A DNA stretch of 64,000 nt from Symbiodinium natans (Eukaryota > Sar > Dinophyceae > Suessiales > Symbiodiniaceae): the NCBI GenBank assembly GCA_905221605.1, contig CAJNDS010002152.1, forward strand, positions 558,001 to 622,000. Reading direction: 5' to 3'. Position 1 is the stretch's first letter. The number at the start of each line of letters is the position of its first letter. Below are positions 55,225 to 64,000 of this stretch, in pieces. The position numbers were made by a program, and so were the translations under genes. The notes under the pieces were generated by a model that was given only the letters and a program-made list of their open reading frames with translations, ran no database searches and was not told where the DNA came from.

Positions 55225-55725
55225 ATGCAGCAGGTGCCAGTGCCCGGGGATTTTGAGAGAGAGGCTGCAAAGGCGAAACCCTCCATTCCCCCAGCCATCC
55301 CTGAGCCCTGCGAGGTCCTAGAGGCCTCGAAACATCAAGAAGCATCAAGAAGCCCTAGAATCTCCGGCAGAAATCCCAACCGCCTCCAAAAGAACAGAAT
55401 TTGGTGGGGGGCTGTGACAATGCTAACAGCCCCCACTTTCGGTGCCATGGCATCTTGCCTCGACTGGCTTGCGTTCTGCAGGCCGGGTTGTGGGTTTTGG
55501 GCTTCATGGCGGAAGGGGTTCTGGAGGCTTTTGGGGGTCTGCGGGATGCTGATGCTTGCAATGCCGACACAATGGCCTCTCCATCTTCAGCTGGGACACG
55601 TCTTTGCTGTTCTGAATGGAGGAAACCCCTTCACCCCCCTCTGCAACACGAGCAGTCAGAAGTACTCAGGGCCTTTGAGTGATCGCCTCATTTGCATGTA
55701 CGACGCGACACGGCTCGTCGTCTAA
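55225..55725 (+). CDS. Open frame MQQVPVPGDFERE to ATRLVV, unit 4
   Basis: A 2-base difference (GCCCGGGGA against GCCCGGCTGGA) puts an ATG at 55225 in frame with the EREAAKAKP reading, giving 166 codons with the hydrophobic LLGVCGMLMLAM stretch. Otherwise as 29431-29924. Confidence 0.4.
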   Translation: MQQVPVPGDFEREAAKAKPSIPPAIPEPCEVLEASKHQEASRSPRISGRNPNRLQKNRIWWGAVTMLTAPTFGAMASCLDWLAFCRPGCGFWASWRKGFWRLLGVCGMLMLAMPTQWPLHLQLGHVFAVLNGGNPFTPLCNTSSQKYSGPLSDRLICMYDATRLVV

Positions 55726-56192
55726 ACTAGCTTCGTCCTGCTTCACTCGCTGCGAAGGTGCTCCATGCATCACGGGTTTTGCTTCTCATTTGGGGCCATT
55801 CTGATCCCTGATACGCAATAATATACAAAACACGGGGCGCATAGGTTGATGCCTAACGGGACCGTGAAACAAGCGAAGAACATGACCAAAATAGCTTGCG
55901 TACAATGGCTTAAGCACTGCACATGCTGCAAGGATAAAGTTGCTGCAAACGAGGAGCAGCACGTTTTAGTTTCTCATTAGATCCCCCCGCGCAGCTCGAA
56001 AGAGTTTACAACTCCTCCTCCCCGTTCTTGAGCACCCGTTCCTTCGCATGTACGGCGTGGCCACAGGATTTGCTCTGTGCCAACGCGCCAGAAGGAGGCC
56101 AGGGATTTCCAGATTGATATGTGAACTGGGAAAGAGCACAGAGTTCAGCGGTAGGTGGGTAGGAGCGTGAAATGGTAAGTCACATGCCTGAC

Positions 56193-56426
56193 CCATGACC
56201 AGGTCAAGACGTCGCCATCTTCGAAAGCACTGGAAGATGGTGCAGGACAAACCCCGATGACCACCGGCTCCTCATCAGCATGTGTGACCGCGGGTTTTGG
56301 GCAGACAGCCGCAATCGTGCTACCCTTCCGTGCCCCACCGCTCTTGCAGCCCTGAGGCGGATTCAGTTGTGGGGATCCGTCGCCATCCAGCTGGGGGTCA
56401 TCGCCAACTTCTCCAATCACAGAGGA
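56193..56426 (-). CDS. acidic exon, unit 4
   Basis: Copy of 15974-16207 with Ser to Asn in PQLNPPQ; open. Confidence 0.45.
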
Positions 56427-56623
56427 CTGGTGGGAGATGGTGCAAAGCGATGTTTTTGGTTTGAATGTCAATGGCAGGATTGAGGATGCTCCAATCGAAA
56501 TCAAGGGAAGATCATGTCTATAGTCGATGGGAAAAACCCAGTATCAGTACGTGCTGATTTGCTCTGGGCCTCTCTAGGCTGGCCGTAGCAAAATGCCGGA
56601 GACATGCATACGGAGAGATCTGA

Positions 56624-56712
56624 GAGCTCCAGTTTTTGCAGGAGCTAGACGATGAGGAGACTGATTCAACATCGGTAACATCGGCAAAGGAGGCCTCGCT
56701 TTGAGTGCGCAC
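56624..56712 (-). CDS. serine-rich exon, unit 4
   Basis: Copy of 16405-16493, unchanged in reading. Confidence 0.4.
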
Positions 56713-57014
56713 TTAAACTCTCGCCCACCTTTGGCACAAGCTCCTAACATCTCCTCACTAAGAACTTCTCTGGGTTGGGGCTCTCTGTGGTCCCAATTTG
56801 TGGGAAGTGGATTCAATCGGACTGGGTGCGTTTTCGTGTGCTATGCGGGCTATGCGCTTGTTTCCTTACTCCCTATGCCCCAAACACCGTTCCTAACCCT
56901 TATCATCAACCATATATGTCTTTATGGGTCAGGGTCCCCTAGTTACTCGGCCGTTTCTGTAGCTACTGCGCGGGCCTTTTCTTTCTTGTGTTTCTACCCA
57001 TCCCAGGCAGGGGA

Positions 57015-57640
57015 GGGGTCCGGAGCCCGGAGGCCTCCCTAAGCTACCCCCCGACCCTGGAAAGGTCGAGGCTTCAGGCTTCAAGTATCCCTTCTTCTCG
57101 AGAAAGCTTCTGCCTTCCTGAAAACCGAAGGACTGAGCACTGGGCCCCGGGAGACTTGCATTATAGCGGGCCCCCAAACAAAGGTATTAAAGTGTGTCCG
57201 GAGGCCTCCGTAAGGTACCCCCTTTCCGGATATGATTCGCCTATGGAATCATCTAGTTTTAAGTAAGGAATTTATAAAGAAAAGGCGCCCTGAAAAAAGA
57301 AGATTGTCGGAGATCCTGGACAGGTCGAGGCTTCAGGCTTCAAGTATCCCTCCTTCTCGAGAAAGCTTATGCCTTCCTGAAAACCGAAGGACTGAGCCCC
57401 TGGCCCCGGGAGACTTGCATTATAGCGGGCCCCCAAACAAAGGTATTAAAGTGTGTCCGGAGGCCTCCGTAAGGTACCCCCTTTCCGGATATGATTCGCC
57501 TATGGAATCATCTAGTTTTAAGTAAGAAATTTATAAAGAAAAGGCGCCCTGAGAAAAGAAGATTGTCGGAGATCCTGGACAGGTCGAGGCTTCAGGCTTC
57601 AAGTATCTCTCCTTCTCGAGAAGCTTATGCCTTCCTGACA
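57015..57640. repeat. 259-bp tandem repeat, unit 4
   Basis: Three partial to full copies as in unit 1, with AAGCTTCTG in place of AAGCTTATG in the first. Confidence 0.8.
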
Positions 57641-58328
57641 CCCTCAAAAAAACAGTCACGGCCCGAAAACTTTTCATTATAGCGGACCTCCAAAACAAAG
57701 GGTCCAGATCCTCAATAGCCGAAAAACTTTTCATAATAGCGGCCCCCTAGAATATTGCGGGTGCAACATTACGAGAAGGGTTCAGGGCCCCATCGAAAGG
57801 CTACAATTTCGAGATGTTTAAATACATGTATATGCGTGTATGTACATATGTATATGGTATAGGTATACGGGCATGTATGTATCTGTATGTGTATACATAT
57901 ACATATATATATATGTATTCATTTAGAAACACATTTTATGCATGTATGTATGTGTGCATGCATGGATGTATGTATGTATGAACGTACGTAGGTATATAAT
58001 TCTGTGTTTATGGGCAAGCGAACAACTTCGACGAATTATGCCGACACGCCGCCTCAAGGATCTGGCCATGGCCGAAACACCCTGTGTGCCCAAACAATCC
58101 CAAACCAAACCCTGAACAAGCCTAAGGCTCTCAAACACGGGATCATCTCCAAACCCCGGGCCCCCTGAAGAGACTTCGCGAGGCAGCGAAGATGCTGCTG
58201 TGGCTCGACGAGATCGAGAGCCAGATCCAGGTGCCCCGCTTGGCGCAACGACTTCGGTGGGATCCGTTGGCAGTTCTGGGGCTTCGCGGGAGTTCGCGTG
58301 GCCGACAGAAAGTTCGTCGCACCCCAAC

Positions 58329-58932
58329 TGTTTCAAAGGCCATCGAGTTGTAGAAACCCCTCTTCCCCGTCAGGCTCATCCACAAATCCGGAGAGGTCCA
58401 TGCATGTCTGCGTACCCTGTGCGCACAATTGTTTGTGCCTGCTCGCCTGTGTAGCGGGGCCTGCGACATTCGGCGATTCTCTGTTGCCGCAGGTATGTGT
58501 TAAACGTATTCAGTTTCATCGCGGCTTGCTGCTGCAGAAGCTCTAGAGCTTCCTGCGGACAGGGCACAAAGAAAGATCCGCAAGCATGAGTCGCCCATTA
58601 TGTCCATGCCTTGGGATGTTCCCTGTTTTACTAGCAGTCCTTCATCGGGATTCAATAAATGGGGGGGTACAATTATAGAATCCTTTTGAGGACTGTGAGA
58701 AAGCACATTGAAGGCCGGCAGCAGATTCAACATGACCCCCAATCCCCGCCTGCTTTCTGAGACCTTCTAAGCAGATGCTTAAAGTTTTTCGCGTTGCCAT
58801 ACGCACTTGCGGCAACCCCACTTCCCGGCTGGACGCCTCCACAAGACCGCGGAAGTCCTGCTCGGAAAGAGTCAAGGCCACAGTATTCGCAACTTTCCTG
58901 CAGTCCGCATCCTCCGCCCATGTCTGCATCCC
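58329..58932 (-). CDS. intact block A gene fragment with 9-base in-frame loss, unit 4
   Basis: Exons 58932-58750, 58552-58461 and 58416-58329. Exon 2 is 9 bases shorter at its 3' end but still ends CGCAG before GC, so phase and donor are kept and only three residues are lost. Confidence 0.5.
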
Positions 58933-60018
58933 CTGAATACCCGGAATGGGAACGAAGGAGCACCCTATAGAGCCTAGAGGGTGTATGCATAGAGCCTAGA
59001 GGGTGTATGCAAAGGGACCTTTGAAACCTGAAAGCAAAGGTTGCCCAACCTCGGAACACTATCAGGTTGGCCATGACGGGTGCGTTTAGTGCAGCTGAAG
59101 ACGTCCCATACAAGAAAACAGTAATGTAGCACTGCAGCCAGCAGCTGTTGCTGCCTCACCGCGATTGCGTTTGAAGAGTGCATGTTGTCGTGCTTCTCTA
59201 CTTTCCGTGGATGCAAAGGCTAGCAGAAGGTCGCACAGTGTTTGCCCGCTCAGCGAAACATGTCCTCGATCTTTGTGACTCCGCCTGTACGTCGGCGCGC
59301 GGGGTGATGTGACGGAGAGGGGGCACGAAACTGCACAGGTCTCAAAGACATCTGAAACTCCTACGAAGGTGGCTCCCTTCGTCCGGCGGCCGCGGCTTCA
59401 GGAGTCGAGCCTGGGTTTTTGTTGTTGGGAGGGCTTTGGCGTTTGTGGATTTTGTGGGGTTCGGGGTGTTGCTGTTTGCGCGCTGTTGAGCTGCTGGCCC
59501 CCTGCTATGACACCCCCGCGTCATCTTCGGTTTCTTTCCCTTTTTTCGGGGCCCCTGCACTGATGGTTCTGGCTGGCTACGGGGCGCCCAGCTGAAGAAA
59601 TGGTCACAAAGATCGGGCTTAGGGTTTACGGTTTAGGGTTTAGGGTTTAGGGTTTAGGGCACCTGCGGTGTGAGCTCCAGTTTCCTGCAAACCACGGGGA
59701 AAAAGAAAAGGCAGCGCAGCACACTGTTTTGAACCAAACTCGCCTAGCGTTGTAAGAAAGATAACAAAGGTTCAAGATAAGCTCTTTTTTCTCATGTTCT
59801 GTGCTCGGCTAAGAGCATGAGACAATATGAGACAGGCCACCAAACCCTTCCAAAGGGCCCCCAGAAAATGGCCCAGGCAGATGGGGGGGAACTTGGGGGG
59901 GAACCGGACACCTCTTCACCGGCTTTCCCTTCACCTTAGCAAATGTGGGCGGTTTACGAGAATAAGGACCCCAAATCTCGGAACCCCCCCAAATCGCTGC
60001 CAACGTTCCGCGCGAAAG

Positions 60019-60323
60019 GAGTCCGCTCTCCAGGCTGCGCACGAGGCTGCGCAGGAGGCTGCGCGGGAGGCTGCGAAGGCCTCCTGGGAAGAAGGAAACA
60101 AACCCAAAGGGTTTAGGGTTTGGGGTTTAGGGCACAGGGCTTGGGGTTTCGGGTTGTGGTTCAACATCCGCAAAGGAGACCTCATAAACTACCAAAGCGC
60201 TCCAACCAGCTTTCTGAGATCTTTGTAGGCAGATGGAAAGCCGGGCCCGGCGGAGCGCCGGCGACTGCAGGAGTCGAGCCTGGGTTTTTGTTGGGAGGGC
60301 GTTGGCATTTGTGGATTTTGTGA
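60019..60323 (+). CDS. Ala/Glu-rich helical exon and following exon, unit 4
   Basis: Copy of 19819-20123, open in both parts. Confidence 0.4.
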
Positions 60324-60585
60324 CTTCACCGATAGGGGCTTCTAAACCGTAGGGTTTAGGGCCTTAAGAGCATAAAGGGCTTATTGTGGGCCTTAGATTA
60401 GATTTCGGGTTTTGGGTCCGTTAAAAAATTTTTTGGACCAATTGGACTTTGAGCTTTAAGCCTACCGGGAAAGTATTGAGTGAACTTTATATTTTCTCAA
60501 TGTTATGGGTTTCTTGGGTGGGTGGGATTTCTTTCCAACGCTTGACAAGCTGCTTGACTAGTGAATGCTCGGACTTGAGATGCTG

Positions 60586-60640
60586 AACCCTGAACCCTGA
60601 ACCCTGAACCCTAAACCCTAAACCCTAAACCCTAAACCCC
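60586..60640. repeat. short GAACCCT / AAACCCT array, unit 4
   Basis: Four GAACCCT units as in unit 3. Confidence 0.85.
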
Positions 60641-60644
60641 AACC

Positions 60645-61338
60645 AAGCGTGCTTCAAAGCCCAAGAAACTAGTTGAAAAAACATTGTGTTTGCAAGTGGG
60701 GGGGGGGGGGCTGCGCCCCCCCTAAGCCCCCCACCTTTTTTTAGCCGTGCAGAGCGTGACCCCCCCCACGCTTCTTTTAAGCCGTACCAAGCGTGCTTCA
60801 AAGCCCAAGAAACTAGTTGCAAAACATCGTGTGAGCATTGTGTTTGCAAATGGGGGGGGCTGCGCCCCCCCCAACCCCCCCGCTTTTTTTAAGCCGTGCA
60901 GAGCGTGCTTCAAAGCCCAAGAAACTTGTTGACACCCATCATGTGAGCAGGGTGTTTGCAAATGGGGCTGGGGCTGCGCCCCCCCAACCCCCCCCGCTTT
61001 TTTTAAGCCGTACCAAGCGTGCTTCAAAGCCCAAGAAACTAGTTGAAAAACATCGTGTGAGCATTGTGTTTGCAAATGGGGGGGGCTGCGCCCCCCCCCC
61101 AACCCCCCCGCTTTTTTTAAGCCGTGCAGAGCGTGCTTCAAAGCCCAAGAAACTTGTTGACACCCATCATGTGAGCAGGGTGTTTGCAAATGGGGGGGGG
61201 GGGCTGCGTAAGCCGTACCAAGCGTGCTTCAAAGCCCAAGAAACTAGTTGAAAAACATCGTGTGAGCATTGTGTTTGCAACTGGGGGGGGCTGCGCCCCC
61301 CCCCAACTCCCCCGCTTTTTTTAAGCCGTGCAGAAAGG
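60645..61338. repeat. GC-hairpin tandem repeats, unit 4
   Basis: Left half matches unit 3 and right half matches unit 1 (the GGGGCTGGGGCTGCG variant and the CTGCGTAAGCC junction), so this array looks mosaic. Confidence 0.85.
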
Positions 61339-61559
61339 AGTGTCTGTTTTGCCACCCAAGACATATATACATATATATATATACACACATGCACACTAAA
61401 ATATACATATCTTTGCGTCGAATGCGGTAAGTTTTTTTGATGGAGAGAAAGTTTTTTTTTGATGGGTCAGGTGTCGTCCAAGAGACTCAAAACCTCTTGT
61501 AAACTACCAAGGAAAGTTTTGTTTTGATTGGGAATAAGTTTTTTTGATGGGTTTTCCAG

Positions 61560-61676
61560 GAGGAACTCGACCGCGAGGCCGAGGTGCCTTGCGAAGCACA
61601 AGACGGCGCTCCTTTGGGGAATGAGTTGGGGATCCTAGTAGCTAAGGGGGGGTTGGTAAATATTTGTGAGATTTGA
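61560..61676 (+). CDS. Terminal exon EELDREAEVP, unit 4
   Basis: Identical reading to 21407-21523. Confidence 0.45.
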   Translation, partial: EELDREAEVPCEAQDGAPLGNELGILVAKGGLVNICEI

Positions 61677-62062
61677 CCAGGCGTAGTGGGACGCTTCAAA
61701 GTTGATGCGCTGAAGCTGCAGTGCGCTGTGGTTCGAGGGGGTTGTTGCTGCGATCCCCCGATCTCAGGGTTAGGGCGAAGTACACTTCGATAGGGGTTTT
61801 TAGGGATCGAGGATATTAAGCTTCTTGTTGCCGGTCTCCCGCAGTGCTTTGAAGCTTCGATTGGAGCTAGAACCCGGGCTGCAAGGTTTCATAAAATTTC
61901 CCAACGCTGCTAACTGTCTCCTCGCAACCTGCCGCGCTCCGATGATCCGCGTCGCGAACCATGCTCACTCCACAGTTCCTAGTGCGTGCTGGTAGCTTTT
62001 CCCTGGCAAAACTTGTTTGTGTCGATTCTTAGTGAGCCTTTGTTCTTTCTTCCAAGGGGATC

Positions 62063-62195
62063 TCAACACCGCGGGCCCGGAGGGACATGATTTTCGCCCA
62101 GACTTGTATGCGTAGTTTGTCTTTGTGAGCTCTTCATGTTTTCAAGGAGTTCCAAAACCGAAGGCGGGACATCAAACCTTGCATAGAAGGTCTTC
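62063..62195 (-). CDS. Exon RKTFYARFDVPP, unit 4
   Basis: Same reading as 21906-22038. A 4-base TTCT duplication lies just outside its 3' end (about 62046). Confidence 0.4.
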
Positions 62196-63047
62196 CTGAA
62201 ACCTTTCAAATTCAACCTTTTGCTAAGTTCAGAATGTCAATCAATGGGATGCCAGGAGCGACTTCCGACGCAAAGCAGGGACGGGCAAGGGGGCGTGGAT
62301 GATGATGCGGCTAAGGCAGGACCAGTTGGACCAGAAAAGTGGAGCAAGTGGTGCAAGTGGTTCAAGTGTCCGAAAGCAGTTTGCAGTCCACTTGCCCCCC
62401 CCCCTCCTACTTCGCTGTTCTGCACCGCCCAGCATGTGCAGGACTGGCGCGGTCAAGATACGAGAAGGGTTCAGGGCCCCATCGAAAGGGCTACAATTTT
62501 CGAGATCTTTAAATGCATGTATATGCGTGTATGTACATATGTATCTGGTATAGGTACACAGGCATGTGCAATGTATGTATCTGTATGTGTATATATTTAT
62601 ACAGAAACACATCTTAAGTATGCATGTGCGCATGTCCAATCAGTGTATGTATGTATGTATGTAGGTAGGTATATGATTCTGTGCCCCAAAAATCCCAAAC
62701 CAAACCCTAAACAAGCCTATCACGAAAACACGGGATCATCTCCAAACCCCGGGCCCCCTGAAGAGACTTCGCGAGGCAGCGAAGATGCTGCTGTGGCTCG
62801 ACGAGATCGAGAGCCAGATCCAGGTGCCCCACGACTTCGGTGGGATCTGTTGGGAGTTCTGGGGCTTCGCGGGAGTTCGCGTGGCCGACAGAAAGTTCGT
62901 CGCACCCAACTGTTTCAAAGGCCATCGAGTTGTAGAAACGCCTCTTCCCCGTCAGGCTCATCCACAAATCCGGAGAGGTCCATGCATGTCTGCGTACCCT
63001 GCGCGCAAAATTGTTTGTGCCTGCTCGCCTGTGTAGCGGGGCCTGAG

Positions 63048-63525
63048 CTTTCTGCGACATTCGGCGATTCTCTGTTGCCGCAGGTATGTGTTAAACGTAT
63101 TCAGTTTCATCGCGGCTTACCGCTGCAGAAGCTCTAGAGCTTCCTGCAGGGCACAAAGAAAGATCCGCAAGCATGAGTCGCCCATTATGTCCATGCCTTG
63201 GGATATCTTGGGATGTTCCCTGTTATACTAGCAGTCCTTCATCGGGGTTCAAATGGGGGGGGGTACTATTATAGAATCCCTATTGAGGACTGTGAGAAAG
63301 CACATTGAAGGCCGGCAGCAGATTCAACATGACCCCCAATCCCCGACTTTCTAAGCAGATGCTTAAAGGTTTTCGCGTTGCCATACGCACTTGCAGCAAC
63401 CCCTCTTCCGGCTGGACTCTTCCGCAAGTTCGCGGAAGCCATCCCCCAGAGGAGTCAAGGCCGCAGTACACAAATTTCCTGTGCTCCGCATCCTCCGCCC
63501 ATGTCTGCATCCCCTGAATACCCGG
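63048..63525 (-). pseudogene. frameshifted block B gene relative, unit 4
   Basis: Same one-base loss as the other B copies, plus a further small deletion at about 63470 (ACTGCGG region). Confidence 0.45.
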
Positions 63526-63708
63526 AATGGGAAAGAAGCAGCACCCTATAGAGCCGGGCGTATGCAAAGGGACCCCTCTGAAACCTGAAAATGATCAGGC
63601 TGGCCATGACGGGTGTAGTGCAGCTGAAGACGTCCCATACACGAAGGCGGCTCCTTTCGTCCGGCGGCCGCGGCTTCAGGAGTCGAGCCTGGGTTTTGTT
63701 GTTGGGAG

Positions 63709-63752
63709 ACCCTAAACCCTAAACCCTAAACCCTAAACCCTCAACCCTAAAG
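63709..63752. repeat. CCCTAAA array inserted in unit 4
   Basis: A 44-bp array of about six heptamers between GTTGTTGGGAG and GGCTTTGGCATC, at the same base as the 79-bp array of unit 3. Confidence 0.93.
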
Positions 63753-64000
63753 GGCTTTGGCATCTTGCGGGGTTTTGTGGGGTTCGGGGAATTGCTGTTT
63801 GCGCGCTGTTGAGCAGCTCGGGCCCCGTGCTGCTATGACACCCCCGCGTCATCTTTCGGTTTCTTTCCCTTTATCGGGGCCCCTGCACATGGTTCTGGCT
63901 GGCTACGGGGCGCCCAGCTGAAGAATTGGTCACAAAGATCGGGCTTAGGGTGTAGGGGTGTTTAGGGTTTAGAGAAGAGACAACAAAATGGGTTTAGGGT

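Larger units (their letters stand above)
57770..60330. repeat. block A, unit 4
   Basis: Like 17552-20120, including the 95-base piece missing from unit 3. Confidence 0.85.
14717..64000. repeat. tandem array of 10-15 kb units
   Basis: The marker GGCTGTGACAATGCTAACAG begins at 15192, 29609, 40053 and 55410. Successive periods are 14417, 10444 and 15357 bp, and the array runs out of the window. Units share nearly all their sequence in the same order and orientation. Differences are a 3.7-kb absence in unit 2, a 1.2-kb insertion/duplication in unit 3, and many small gaps and repeat-length changes. Left-edge similarity begins near 14717 and is weaker than that between units. Confidence 0.93.
54963..64000. 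repeat. array unit 4, cut by the window end
   Basis: Contains blocks A and B and the GC-hairpin repeats, closest in detail to unit 3 (short GAACCCT array, CCCTAAA insertion). It ends inside the B-block TTTAGGG array. Confidence 0.85.
62460..64000. repeat. block B, unit 4, incomplete
   Basis: Runs to the window end. It carries the CCCTAAA insertion at 63709-63752. Confidence 0.85.

Noticed and set aside
62220-63137. longest + strand frame (305 codons; 297 and 266 codons in units 2 and 3)
   Set aside because: It runs through a poly-C tract and a TGTA microsatellite, is interrupted in unit 1, and continues into block B where other frames and the - strand are better supported. Most likely a chance read-through.

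Overview
The window looks like nuclear DNA of a dinoflagellate. It is studded with internal tracts of TTTAGGG / CCCTAAA, the telomeric heptamer of dinoflagellates and plants. It has almost no long open reading frames. Where a protein can be reassembled, it lies in many short exons whose introns begin with GC about as often as GT and end in AG followed by G, which is the splice pattern known from dinoflagellates. Nothing looks bacterial or viral, and I see no rRNA, tRNA or CRISPR array. All gene calls come from reading frames, splice signals and remembered family motifs; no database was searched.

Positions 1-14.7 kb are a gene-bearing stretch. Short exons on the + strand end in a well supported two-exon 3' end (3935-4232). 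About 130 bp further on begins the best gene of the window (4366-8771). It is a renalase-like FAD-dependent amine oxidase in about 13 exons, with the N-terminal dinucleotide-binding motif and the C-terminal GDW...RVEGAWLSG motif. Its introns carry telomere-like repeats, and its stop codon lies in such a repeat. Next come fragments of another + strand gene (8831-10026), a possible - strand gene (9991-11550), and a + strand gene with a DGPKG...HD signature (12812-14099). Two hairpin elements with terminal inverted repeats (9778-9903, 13913-14012) and several other short dispersed repeats lie between them.

From about 14.7 kb to the end the window is one large tandem array. Marker sequence recurs at 15192, 29609, 40053 and 55410, giving periods of 14417, 10444 and 15357 bp; the fourth unit is cut by the window end. 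Each full unit carries two older diverged copies of a 2.3-2.6 kb block (A and B). Unit 2 lacks block A and the GC-hairpin repeats next to it. Unit 3 holds a 643-bp novel segment between 558-bp direct duplicates. Within a unit I can support several exon sets on both strands. Some stay open in every unit and change by silent or in-frame differences. Others are frameshifted or carry a stop in one unit. Block A holds an intact - strand gene fragment, and block B holds its frameshifted relative.

The most interesting signal is how telomere-like heptamers relate to gene structure. They fill introns, sit at the exon edge where they supply GTTTAG donors or C-rich acceptor tracts, end one gene, and are present or absent at one identical site in otherwise matching tandem units (49471-49549 and 63709-63752 against empty sites at 23547 and 34254).
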